A stretch of DNA of 64,000 bases from Bryobacteraceae bacterium (lineage in GTDB: Bacteria > Acidobacteriota > Terriglobia > Bryobacterales > Bryobacteraceae), in assembly GCA_026002875.1 (NCBI GenBank), contig BPGE01000001.1, positions 992,001 to 1,056,000 of the forward strand, read 5' to 3'. Below the pieces are notes generated by a model. That model did not search any database and had not been told where the DNA came from. It saw only the letters and a program-made list of their open reading frames with translations. Position numbers and translations under genes: made by a program. How positions within the stretch are numbered: the stretch's first letter is position 1; each line of letters starts with the position of its first letter. This document shows positions 19,851 through 28,661 of the stretch, one piece after another.

Positions 19851-20789
19851 ATGAGCGGCCCGGGAAACATCGTCCGCATCGGCGTGTTTTATGACGGGAA
19901 TTATTTCTCGCACGTCAGTAATTATTATCAATACGTGCACTGGAAAAGATCCCGAATCAACATTCGCGGATTGCATGAATTTATTCGCGTTAAAATTGCT
20001 GAAAAGGAAGGAACGGACATCCGCTATTGCCACATCGTCGAGGCCCACTATTTCCGCGGCCGCCAGCGTGCGGCCGACGCCGACCAGCGGGGCATGCTTC
20101 TCAAGGAGAGGCAGTTCGAGGACGTTCTGATCCGCGAGGGCATCGTCACCCATTACCTGCCCGTGGGGCCGCACGGCGAGAAAGGCATCGATGTCTGGCT
20201 CGCTCTCGAGGCCTTCGAGAGGGCCGTATTCAAGAGGTTCGACGCCGTCGCTCTCGTCGTCTGCGATGGCGATTTTCTCCCGCTGGTCCGCAAGCTGTGC
20301 AGCCTCGGCACGCGCGTGATGCTGCTGGCCTGGGATTTCTGCTGGGTCGACCAGAACGAGGTCGAGCGCGAGACCAAAACGGCCCAGGTCCTGCTCGAGG
20401 AGGCCACGTATCCGTTCAAGATGAGCGAGCTGATCGATGACGAAGCCTCCGCCTCCGATCCGCTGATCAGCGGGTTGTTCAGGTTCGCCCGGGAGGCGCG
20501 TGCCGCCTCGCCGGAAGCAGCCGAAGCGCCCAGCCGCCTCGAACCGCCCGCAGCGGCTGCGGTTGTGGAAAGCGTTCCGCCCTATTCCGGCACCGTCCAC
20601 AGCATCAAGGCCGGCTACGGCTTCATCTCGCCCGCAGATGGCGGCGGCACGATCTTCTTCCACTACTCGGCGGTGATCGGCGCCGACTTCAACGATCTGA
20701 AGCCGGGCGACATCGTCACCTACAGGCTGGGCTCGAATGATAAAGGCCCCTGCGCCGTCGACGTCGAACTCGTGAAGCCCGCCGAATGA
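19851..20789 (+). CDS. NYN-domain nuclease fused to a cold-shock-like domain
   Basis: A 312-residue cytoplasmic protein. Residues about 8-190 form a NYN (PIN-like) domain: RIGVFYDGNYF (first Asp), EKGIDVWLALEAFERA (Asp) and VALVVCDGDFLPLVRKL (Asp), the usual acidic triad of this metal-dependent RNase fold. After an Ala/Pro linker (about 210-240), residues about 243-310 match a cold-shock/S1-like OB fold: GTVHSIKAGYGFISPADGGGTIFFHYSAV, then GDIVTYRLG. The pair suggests an RNA-binding ribonuclease. TGGAGGC lies just upstream of the ATG. The first 150 bases are much more AT-rich than the neighbours. Confidence 0.85.
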   Translation: MSGPGNIVRIGVFYDGNYFSHVSNYYQYVHWKRSRINIRGLHEFIRVKIAEKEGTDIRYCHIVEAHYFRGRQRAADADQRGMLLKERQFEDVLIREGIVTHYLPVGPHGEKGIDVWLALEAFERAVFKRFDAVALVVCDGDFLPLVRKLCSLGTRVMLLAWDFCWVDQNEVERETKTAQVLLEEATYPFKMSELIDDEASASDPLISGLFRFAREARAASPEAAEAPSRLEPPAAAAVVESVPPYSGTVHSIKAGYGFISPADGGGTIFFHYSAVIGADFNDLKPGDIVTYRLGSNDKGPCAVDVELVKPAE

Positions 20790-20870
20790 TGCGGCGGCCG
20801 GCCAGCGCTGCCAGCGCCGCGACGGCAGCGTCCGGCGCGCCTCCGCGGCCGTCCAGTACAATGCAGGGCG

Positions 20871-22250
20871 ATGGCTGCAAGTTCCACGCCCGGGCTGCTG
20901 CGGCGGCTGGGCCTGTTCAGCGCCACCGCGCTTGTCATCTCGAACATGGTTGGCACCGGGATCTTCACGTCCACCGGATTCCTGGCGGGCGACCTGGGCG
21001 AACCATGGCTCGTGCTCGTCATCTGGCTGGTCGGCGGCATTGTGGCGCTGGCCGGCGCGCTGTCTTACTCCGAGCTGGGCGTGAATTTCCCCGCTTCCGG
21101 CGGCGAGTATGTGTATCTGACGCGCGCCTACGGACCGACGCTCGGCTTCATGAGCGGCTGGGTGAGTTTCTTCGCCGGGTTCAGCGCGCCCGTCGCCACG
21201 GCGGCGCTGGCCTTCTCGAATTACCTCGGGTATTTCTTTCCGGCCCTGCGTCAGGAAAACGTCTGGTTCCGCTGTTCCTGGGGCGAAATCGGCATCGAGG
21301 CGGGTGGCGCGCAGCTGGCGGCGGCGGCTCTGATCCTGGTCTTCACCATCCTGAACCTCTTCGGCGTGGAGTTCATCGCCCGTATCCAGAATGCTCTGAC
21401 GTCGATCAAGGTGCTCGTCATGGTCGCCTTCATCGCCTTTGGCCTCGCCGTCGGGCAGGGCGACTGGTCGCATCTCACGCAGGCGGCTGAACGGACCTCG
21501 ACCACGCCGCTGGCGGCGCAGTTCGCGCTCAGCCTGTTCTGGATCTACGTCGGCTACAGCGGCTGGAACGCGGCCACCTACATCGCCGAGGAGCTGAAAA
21601 GGCCGGAACGGACGCTGCCCATGGCGCTCGCCATCGGCACGATCACTGTGGGCATCCTGTACATCCTGTTCAACGTCGTCTTCATTTATGCCATGCCGCT
21701 CGAGCAGATGAAGGGCATCCTCGCCATCGGCAGCGTCACGGCGAACGCATTGTTCGGTCCGGAAGCCGCCGGCGTCTTCAGCGGTCTGCTCGCTGTCAGC
21801 CTGATGTCCACGGTCAATGCGATGGTGACGATCGGCCCGCGCCTTTACTATGCGATGGCGAAAAACGGCGCCTTTCTGCCCTCGGCGGCATGGATCCACC
21901 CGAAGTGGCGCACGCCGGTGCCCGCGATCCTCTTCCAGGGCGCCTGCGCCATGCTGATGACGCTGGTCAACTTCGGCAACCTGATGACCTACATCGGCTA
22001 CCTGCTGAACCTCTTCGCAATGCTGGCCGTGGCCAGCCTGTTGTGGCTGAGAAAACGTCCGGACTGGCGGAAGCTGCCTGCAGTGAGCTTCGCCTGGCCG
22101 CTCGTGCCGATGCTGTTCGTGCTGCCCGGGCTGTGGCTGGTGATCGCAGGGTTGCGTTTCGCGCCGGTGATCTCGGCGGCGGCGGCGTTGACGCTGATCT
22201 CCGGTGCGCTGGTCTACCGTTACCGCGTGCTGCCGAAATTGCGGGCGTAG
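20871..22250 (+). CDS. APC-superfamily amino acid permease
   Basis: A 459-residue inner-membrane transporter with about 12 hydrophobic segments. The TM1 signature LVISNMVGTGIFTSTGFLAG is typical of the APC family, with unwound Gly residues that bind the substrate amino group. FWIYVGYSGWNAATYIAEE (TM6) and the LxxPKWRTPVPAILFQ-like loop near residue 345 also fit. The substrate cannot be told from sequence. It starts 81 bases after the NYN gene. Confidence 0.92.
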   Translation: MAASSTPGLLRRLGLFSATALVISNMVGTGIFTSTGFLAGDLGEPWLVLVIWLVGGIVALAGALSYSELGVNFPASGGEYVYLTRAYGPTLGFMSGWVSFFAGFSAPVATAALAFSNYLGYFFPALRQENVWFRCSWGEIGIEAGGAQLAAAALILVFTILNLFGVEFIARIQNALTSIKVLVMVAFIAFGLAVGQGDWSHLTQAAERTSTTPLAAQFALSLFWIYVGYSGWNAATYIAEELKRPERTLPMALAIGTITVGILYILFNVVFIYAMPLEQMKGILAIGSVTANALFGPEAAGVFSGLLAVSLMSTVNAMVTIGPRLYYAMAKNGAFLPSAAWIHPKWRTPVPAILFQGACAMLMTLVNFGNLMTYIGYLLNLFAMLAVASLLWLRKRPDWRKLPAVSFAWPLVPMLFVLPGLWLVIAGLRFAPVISAAAALTLISGALVYRYRVLPKLRA

Positions 22251-22260
22251 GGACGGGGCG

Positions 22261-24705
22261 TTACTGAATCGCCGAACCCTCCAGCGGATGCGTCCACTGC
22301 CGCCACCGGGCGCGCGCCCTCTGGCGCGATTCGCTGTTTTCCTTGGCCCTGTACATTTCCCTGTCGGCGAGGGAGAGCAGGTCCTCAGCATCCTTGCCGT
22401 CCTCGGGAAACGACGCCCACCCCATCGACAGAATCAGATCGTAGCCCGTGCGGTTCCGGACTTCCTCTTCCACGGCGCTCTTGAACTGCCCCAGCCGTAG
22501 CGGCGCCAGGTCCCGGCTGAGCCCGCTGAAGACCAGCACGAACTCGTCGCCGCCCATGCGCGCCACGTAATCATATTCGCGGCAGCGCGCCTTCAGCGCC
22601 TCGCCCAGAACCCGCAGCAGGCGGTTGCCCTCGAAGTGGCCGCACTGGTCGTTGATCAGCTTGAAATTGTCCACGTCGCAGACAGCCACGCTGACGGGAT
22701 CGCCCGTGCGCCGCGCCCGGGACAGCTCGCTGTCCAGATGCAGGAACAGCGACCGCGCGTTCGGCAGCCCTGTCAGGAAATCCGTCGTCGCCGAACTCTC
22801 CGCCTGCCGGTAGCGCAGCGCGTTCTCCACCGCGAGTGCCAGCTTGGAACTGATGGCCAGCAGGATTCTCATGTGATCCCGGCTGAACGCGTTCCGGTCG
22901 GCGCGGTACAGCGTCACCACCCCGACGATGCCGTTGATGCCCTCCAGCGGCACCGCCAGAGCCGACTGAAGAGTGGAAAACCTCGACTCGTCGTTCAGAT
23001 AGCCCGGCTCCACGTTCGGGTTGCCGTTCAGAATCTCCCGCCCCGTCTCGGCGACCCAGCCCGACAGACCCTGCCCCAGCGGGATGCGCAGCGACGAAAA
23101 CAGCTTCGCATTCTCGCCCACCACGAACGCCGGCTCCAGCGCTTTCTCCTTCACCAGATACACGGCCATGGCGTCGAAGGGCACGATGCGCTTCAGCCGC
23201 ACGCTCAGAACCGAAAGCGTCTCGTCCAGGCTCAGCGACGTTCCCAGATCATGCGCCAGCTCGAACAGTTCGTGGGCCTCCTGCCGGGCGGCTGCGATCT
23301 GGTTGAGAAATTCCGGCTGATCCTTGGCCGGCTCGGCGCTCTTCTGGAAACCGGCTGCGGGAGATTCTCCGCCACGGATGTCGAAGTTCTTGTCCAGCTT
23401 GAGCTCTTCCACCTGCCGCGCGCGGGCCATCTTTTCCAGGTCGCGGTACCGCCGGGCGAGCACTTCGACCACCCTTGGATCGAATGCCTTGCCCGCCTCG
23501 GCCAGAATGACGCCCACGGCTTCATCCAGCGGCAGCGCCTTGCGGTACTGCCGGTCCGTGGCCAGCGCGTCGAGCGTGTCCACGACGCTCAGGATCCGCG
23601 CCCCGATCGGAATCTGCTCCCCTTTCAGCCTGTCGGGATAGCCGTTGCCGTCCCATCGCTCGTGGTGGGAGCGGACAATCGGCGCCACCGGATACGGGAA
23701 GCGCACCCGCTCGAGGATCTGCGCCCCCACCACCGGATGGATCTTCATCCGTTCGAACTCTTCCGGCGTCAGCTTGCCCGGCTTGGAGATGATGTGCTCG
23801 GGCACCGCCAGCTTGCCGATATCGTGCAGCAGCGACGCCGCCCTCAACGCCTCCAGCTCCTCCGGGCTCAGTCCCAGGTCTTTGCCGATCTCCATCGCAT
23901 AGACCTGCACGCGCTGCAGGTGCTCCTGCGTGGTCTCGTCCTTGGCGTCGATGGCCAGCGCCAAGGCCTCGATCGTCCTTAGGTGAAGCGCGGCCATCTC
24001 CTCGGCGTGCCGCAGTCCCTCCTCCACTTTCTCCAGATACAGAAGGTAGGCGCGGTAGGGAAGATACAGCGCCAGCAGCAGCAGCAGCGGGATCTGCCAG
24101 CCGAAATGGATCCGGGCCAGGTCGAACAGCGCCGACAGCAGAGACGCCGCCACAAAGTACGGCATCATCCAGAAGTAGCGGTATTTCCAGATCCGGCTGA
24201 GCCGTGCGCCCTCGTCCAGCGCGCTCCGCACGGCGTCGGGGAAGGATAGGGAAAGGAACACGGCCACCCCGGCCAGCACCGCGCTGACCGCCGTGGCCAG
24301 CTCCGGACGGGACGAAGCCGGCGCGACCCCCCGCAGCGCGTAATCGCCCGCCGCCATCGCCAGGCTCCACAGCGCCACGGAAAACAGAATCCGCTCCGCC
24401 GACCTGCGCTCCTTCCGCCGCGCGCCCAGCTCGAGCGCCGCCCCGTTCAGCGCCCCCAGCACGATCGCCTGCTCCGCTCCCAGCGCCCGCAGCCCGATCA
24501 TGACGAACAGCAGGCTCGCCGGCAGCAGATGCTCCCCCTGCCTCATCCCCACCTGCCAGTAGCTGGCCAGCACCGACAGAAGGAGATAGGAGACGAACTG
24601 CAACGGTTCGCCGGCGCGCCATGTCAGCAGCGCAGGAACCGTCAGCGCCGCCGCAACAACGATGACCAGCCGGACGTAAGCCCGGCCAACCCCCTGGGGG
24701 TTCAT
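22261..24705 (-). CDS. Cyclic-di-GMP protein with HD-GYP, GAF and GGDEF domains
   Basis: A membrane protein of 814 residues (825 if the upstream ATG at 24738 is used). Start 24705 is preferred because TAAGGAC lies just before it. Order: about six hydrophobic segments (to ~235), an HD-GYP phosphodiesterase domain (HDIGK, and HHERWDGNGYP near 370), a GAF domain (about 490-630, DAMAVYL...GLSGWVAETGR) and a C-terminal GGDEF domain (TDFLTGLPNARSL, MGGDEFVLVF). Both the degrading and the synthesising motif are complete, so the protein could make or break cyclic-di-GMP depending on the GAF and membrane signals. Confidence 0.93.
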   Translation of the reverse strand: MNPQGVGRAYVRLVIVVAAALTVPALLTWRAGEPLQFVSYLLLSVLASYWQVGMRQGEHLLPASLLFVMIGLRALGAEQAIVLGALNGAALELGARRKERRSAERILFSVALWSLAMAAGDYALRGVAPASSRPELATAVSAVLAGVAVFLSLSFPDAVRSALDEGARLSRIWKYRYFWMMPYFVAASLLSALFDLARIHFGWQIPLLLLLALYLPYRAYLLYLEKVEEGLRHAEEMAALHLRTIEALALAIDAKDETTQEHLQRVQVYAMEIGKDLGLSPEELEALRAASLLHDIGKLAVPEHIISKPGKLTPEEFERMKIHPVVGAQILERVRFPYPVAPIVRSHHERWDGNGYPDRLKGEQIPIGARILSVVDTLDALATDRQYRKALPLDEAVGVILAEAGKAFDPRVVEVLARRYRDLEKMARARQVEELKLDKNFDIRGGESPAAGFQKSAEPAKDQPEFLNQIAAARQEAHELFELAHDLGTSLSLDETLSVLSVRLKRIVPFDAMAVYLVKEKALEPAFVVGENAKLFSSLRIPLGQGLSGWVAETGREILNGNPNVEPGYLNDESRFSTLQSALAVPLEGINGIVGVVTLYRADRNAFSRDHMRILLAISSKLALAVENALRYRQAESSATTDFLTGLPNARSLFLHLDSELSRARRTGDPVSVAVCDVDNFKLINDQCGHFEGNRLLRVLGEALKARCREYDYVARMGGDEFVLVFSGLSRDLAPLRLGQFKSAVEEEVRNRTGYDLILSMGWASFPEDGKDAEDLLSLADREMYRAKENSESRQRARARWRQWTHPLEGSAIQ

Positions 24706-24842
24706 GTCCTTACCATCGGCGGACGGGCGCTGGAACATTATGTCCCGGGCGGCTAAGCGAATTTCCCCATTCCACCTCAGGTTTTCCGGGCGGCAACCCG
24801 TGCGGAATTCACCTCTCCCTTTTTCTACGGTTTTCCTGCAAG

Positions 24843-25898
24843 ATGGACGTGACGGAACAGCCGATGTCCAGCTGTGCGACTCAGAGGCTCAATCTGCTGG
24901 GGTTGCAGGCCATCTACGCCAGTCCCTGCATGCGTGCCCTGTTCGACTCCGTCGAACGCGTGGCGCGCTCCCATGCGGCGGTTCTGATCCTCGGCGAGAG
25001 CGGTACGGGAAAGGAGCTGGTCGCCCGCGCTCTGCATCAGTTTTCCCTCCGCTCCTCCCGTCCGTGGGTCGACTTCAGCTGCGGCGCACTCCCCGAGCAC
25101 CTGATGGAGAGCGAACTGTTCGGTTACGAGCGCGGCGCCTTCAGCGGCGCCGCGAGTGCGAAGCCCGGGCTGTTCGAGCTGGCTCACACCGGCACTCTTT
25201 TCCTCGACGAGGTCGGCGAGCTCGACCCGCGCATGCAGGTCAAACTGCTGCGCGTGCTGGATGGCGTGCCTTATTACCGCCTGGGCGGAACCAAGAAAGT
25301 CCACGTGGATGTCCGCATCGTGGCCGCCACCAACGCCGACCTCGAACGGGCTGTCCACGAAGGCCGCTTCCGCAACGACCTTTACCACCGCCTCAGCCAG
25401 GTCGTGCTCAGGGTGCCGCCGCTGCGCGAGCGCCCGGAAGACATCGCGCCTCTGGCCGAACATTTCCTCGCATCGTATGAAGCAAGCCCGAAATGGACCC
25501 GGGAGGCCATGGCCGTCCTCGAGCGCTACCACTGGCCCGGCAACGTCCGCGAACTCCGCAACGTATTGACGCGCGCCGCTCTGGCTGCGGCGGGCGCCCC
25601 CATCCAGCCCTGTCATCTCGGATTGCCCGCGTCCCCGCCCGGCTGCCGCCAGCCGATCGTGCTGAAAGGACTGGAGACCGTTGAGCGGGAGGCGATCCTG
25701 AGAGCGCTTGAACAGACCGGCGGCCACCGGCAGCAGGCGGCTGCACTGCTCGGCATATCCCGGCGCACGCTCAGCCGGAAACTGAGGCAGTATGAACATG
25801 AGCCTCCTGCGCCGCGGGCGCGCTCCCCGCAACCCCGCGATCAGGAGGCGGACGGGACCCGCGATCATGAGCCGCAGTTCGCAGGAAAGACGGCGTGA
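24843..25898 (+). CDS. Sigma-54 activator without receiver domain
   Basis: A 351-residue enhancer-binding protein: AAA+ domain from about residue 25 (Walker A GESGTGKELV, sigma-54 loop GAFSGA, Walker B GTLFLDEVGEL, NDLYHRLSQVVLRVPPLRER) and a C-terminal Fis-like helix-turn-helix (HRQQAAALLGISRRTLSRKL). There is no receiver or sensor domain, so activity may depend on a separate partner or on expression level. A polar 35-residue tail after the HTH overlaps the PilZ gene in another frame. Divergent from the HD-GYP/GGDEF gene. Confidence 0.92.
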   Translation: MDVTEQPMSSCATQRLNLLGLQAIYASPCMRALFDSVERVARSHAAVLILGESGTGKELVARALHQFSLRSSRPWVDFSCGALPEHLMESELFGYERGAFSGAASAKPGLFELAHTGTLFLDEVGELDPRMQVKLLRVLDGVPYYRLGGTKKVHVDVRIVAATNADLERAVHEGRFRNDLYHRLSQVVLRVPPLRERPEDIAPLAEHFLASYEASPKWTREAMAVLERYHWPGNVRELRNVLTRAALAAAGAPIQPCHLGLPASPPGCRQPIVLKGLETVEREAILRALEQTGGHRQQAAALLGISRRTLSRKLRQYEHEPPAPRARSPQPRDQEADGTRDHEPQFAGKTA

Positions 25899-26145
25899 AG
25901 CCCGACAGCCCGCCACCGGGCCAGTGCGCCTCGGCGTCGAAGATCCCCTCGAGCCCCGCACCGTGGAGGGCAGCCTCGTCGATGTCAGCAACCATGGATT
26001 CCGCGCCCGGCACGGCTTCTCCGGACTCACCTCCGGCCAGGTCGTCTCTTTCGAGCACGGCGCGCGCAAAGGGCGCGCCCGCGTCGCCTGGACCCGCGTG
26101 ACCGAAGAAGGCGTCGAATCCGGCTTCTACATCCTCGGCGAATAG
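25867..26145 (+). CDS. PilZ-domain cyclic-di-GMP receptor
   Basis: A small protein (92 residues from ATG 25867) matching the PilZ fold. The N-terminal arginine motif is RRREARQ and the second motif is DVSNHGF (D-x-S-x-x-G), the two parts that wrap around cyclic-di-GMP. The C-terminal barrel strand reads ARVAWTRVTEEG. The longer frame from 25792 overlaps the sigma-54 activator by over 100 bases and adds only basic residues, so the inner start is preferred. Its place beside a GGDEF/HD-GYP protein suggests a local signalling module. Confidence 0.85.
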   Translation: MSRSSQERRREARQPATGPVRLGVEDPLEPRTVEGSLVDVSNHGFRARHGFSGLTSGQVVSFEHGARKGRARVAWTRVTEEGVESGFYILGE

Positions 26146-26188
26146 CCCCCGCGCGCGGCTTCTGTACCCGGGGCCGGAGCCTGGCACG

Positions 26189-26194
26189 TATAAT
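26189..26194 (+). promoter_or_regulatory. Possible -10 element upstream of the SBBP gene
   Basis: TATAAT, a perfect sigma-70 -10 match, lies 42 bases before the ATG at 26236. No good -35 hexamer was seen at the right distance, so this is tentative. Confidence 0.3.
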
Positions 26195-26235
26195 GAAGTG
26201 TTTGGATCTCCCCGCTGGGGGCGCCACCATCCATC

Positions 26236-28545
26236 ATGCGCATTCTGCCTGCTTTTTGCGCCGCCTTCCTTCTTGCGGCGGCCGCCGGAGCGGATCCGGC
26301 CGATCCCCGGAAGATCTTCTCCCAGCTGCCCGCCTGGTTTGAGCCCGGTCCCGCCGAGGGCACCTTCGTCAGCCGCACGCCCGCGCTGGCTCTGGCCATC
26401 GACGCCCGCGGCGCCTGGCTGGCGCGGCCCGGCTTCGCCGCCCGGCTGAAGTTCCGCGGGGCGGATCCCGCGCGGCTCGAAGCCCTCGAACCGCTTGAGG
26501 GAAGGAGCCACTATCTGGTCGGCCGCGACTCCAGCCGCTGGCGCAGGGAAGTCCCCCACTACCGCCGCGTCGCCGCCCGCCAGCTCTATCCCGGCATCGA
26601 CGTCATCTACTATTCCAACGGCCGCGAACTCGAGTTCGATTTTGTCGTCGCCCCGGGCGCCGATCCTTCGCGGATCGTCCTTGATTTCGAAGGAACCCAG
26701 CCGTCGCTCGAGCCGGACGGCAGCCTCTCGCTCAACGGCCGCATCCGTCAGCGCCCCCCGGTCGCCTACCAGGTCGCAGAGGGCCGCCGCGTGCCGGTGG
26801 AAAGCCGCTACATCCTGGACGGCAACAGCGCCCGGCTTGCTCTGGGAGACTATGATGCGCGGCTTCCTCTGGTCATCGATCCCGTCATTGACTGGGGCGG
26901 ATACTTCGGCGGCAGCGAGATGGAGGTGATCCGCGGCGTGGCCGCCGATCCCGACGGGGGCTACTGGATCGCCGGCAGCTCCAACTCCATCCTGCCCGTC
27001 GCCCCGAATACCGATCCTTTCCAGTGGGAACGCAACGGCGCGCGGGCGGCCACAGTGCTGGCGGCTGCGGTCTCGGCTTCCGACGACACCATCACGGTGG
27101 ATTCCGCCGCCGGCTTCCCCTTCGCCCCCACCTACAACATCTTCATCGGCGAGGAACTCCTCACCGTCGTCCAGATCGCCGGCGGCACCACGTGGACCGT
27201 GCGCCGCGGCGTGGACGGCACTACCGCGGCCGATTATCCCGCGGGCACGCCCGTCTTTTACTACGTTCCGGACATCACCACGCGCGACGGCTTCCTCGCC
27301 AAGATCGTCCCGGACGGCGAATCCTGGCGCGTGGCGTACTTCACTTATCTCGGCGGTGGCGGCGAGGACGAGATCCGCTCCATCGCCATGGCCGGCCGCC
27401 GGATCGCCATCACCGGAACCACCTCCTCGGACAACTTCCCGGTCACCTGGAACGCGTTCCAGCCGAAACTGAACGCCCAGACCGACATCTTCATCGCCCT
27501 GTACGATCCCTTCTCCTCCGGTCCCGACGCCCTGACCTTCTCCACATACTACGGAGGCGAACTCGCCGATACGCCGACCTCCATCGCCACCGGCCCCAAC
27601 GGCCGCATCGCCGTCGCCGGATACACGAATTCCGGCTTCCTCAACTTCGTCGTCTCGGGCTTCGCGCTCCAGGCGGCCAACCGCGGCGGCACGGAGGCGT
27701 TTCTCGTCGTTGCGGATCCCTTCCAGCCCGCGCCCGCCTCACTCGTCTACGCCACCTACTTCGGCGGACCGTCCACGGACATCGCCAACGCCGTGGCTTT
27801 CGACTCCGAGGGCAAGATCTACATGGCCGGCGTGTCCATGTCGGAAGACATGCCGGTCACCGACAACGCCGCCATCTCCCAGCCGCTCTCCACCGGCGAC
27901 GGGTTCATCGTCAAAATCGATCCCGACCAGCTCTGGTTCGACTCGTTCCTCTACGGCAGCTACTGGGGCGGCAACGATCTGGACGTCATCACCACGATGA
28001 CCGTGACGGCGCCCGACGAGGTCTGGATCGCCGGCTACAGTTTCTCCGATGATCTGCCCGTCACGCCCGGGGCGCATCAGAGCTCGCGCCGCGGCGCCGC
28101 GGACGCTTTCCTCGCCAAACTCAACCTGCGCGGCTTCGGACCCTCGTTCACGCCCTTCTGCACCTACTTCGGCGGGATGCGCAGCGAGGTGCCCAACGCG
28201 ATGGCGTACGATCCGCTCACGCGTTCGGTCACGCTGACCGGCTACACCACGTCGCCCGATTTTCCGGTCAAGAATTTCCCCGGCTACGAGCAGCCCGTCA
28301 TCCGCTCCTACGAGATCTTCGTCACGCGGTTCGCCGAGGACGGCGCCGGCGAGGCGCAGCTCGTCTGGTCCACCATGTTCGGGGGCGCCAACGCCGACGT
28401 CGGCACGGGCATCGCCATCGGTCCGCAGGGCAGCGTGTTCGTCGCCGGCTACTCGACCTCCCTGAATCTCAACATCGCCGGCGCCGCCTCCAAGCCCAAC
28501 GGACTCGGACGCGACACGGGCGTCTTCCTCCGCATTGTGCCCTGA
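26236..28545 (+). CDS. Secreted SBBP-repeat beta-propeller protein
   Basis: A 769-residue exported protein with signal peptide MRILPAFCAAFLLAAAAGA. Residues about 30-215 form the N-terminal beta domain usual before SBBP repeats (VPHYRRVAARQLYPGIDVIYY, LEFDFVVAPGADPSRI, PLVIDPVIDW). The rest carries several SBBP-type propeller repeats, seen as YFGGxxxD blocks (YLGGGGEDEIRSIA, YFGGPSTDIANAV, YWGGNDLDVITT, MFGGANADVGTG) followed by IAGxSxSxxxPV strands. An insertion of about 90 residues (VLAAAVSASDDTITVDSAAGF) splits the first two repeats. Abundant in Solibacteres; function unknown, probably surface binding. Confidence 0.85.
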   Translation: MRILPAFCAAFLLAAAAGADPADPRKIFSQLPAWFEPGPAEGTFVSRTPALALAIDARGAWLARPGFAARLKFRGADPARLEALEPLEGRSHYLVGRDSSRWRREVPHYRRVAARQLYPGIDVIYYSNGRELEFDFVVAPGADPSRIVLDFEGTQPSLEPDGSLSLNGRIRQRPPVAYQVAEGRRVPVESRYILDGNSARLALGDYDARLPLVIDPVIDWGGYFGGSEMEVIRGVAADPDGGYWIAGSSNSILPVAPNTDPFQWERNGARAATVLAAAVSASDDTITVDSAAGFPFAPTYNIFIGEELLTVVQIAGGTTWTVRRGVDGTTAADYPAGTPVFYYVPDITTRDGFLAKIVPDGESWRVAYFTYLGGGGEDEIRSIAMAGRRIAITGTTSSDNFPVTWNAFQPKLNAQTDIFIALYDPFSSGPDALTFSTYYGGELADTPTSIATGPNGRIAVAGYTNSGFLNFVVSGFALQAANRGGTEAFLVVADPFQPAPASLVYATYFGGPSTDIANAVAFDSEGKIYMAGVSMSEDMPVTDNAAISQPLSTGDGFIVKIDPDQLWFDSFLYGSYWGGNDLDVITTMTVTAPDEVWIAGYSFSDDLPVTPGAHQSSRRGAADAFLAKLNLRGFGPSFTPFCTYFGGMRSEVPNAMAYDPLTRSVTLTGYTTSPDFPVKNFPGYEQPVIRSYEIFVTRFAEDGAGEAQLVWSTMFGGANADVGTGIAIGPQGSVFVAGYSTSLNLNIAGAASKPNGLGRDTGVFLRIVP

Positions 28546-28661
28546 TCTGCCGCAAGGGGTGCCTTCGATAGAATGGCTTTGAGCGGTAACCTGCCGGGAT
28601 TCCGTGCGCCAGAATGTTTTCGGGCGGCAGGCAGGCCTCTGCCCGCGCCCCAGGTGGATTC

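Noticed and set aside
19581-22391. 936-codon - strand frame
   Set aside because: It lies antisense to the NYN and permease genes and has no recognisable domain; GC-rich codon bias leaves such shadows.
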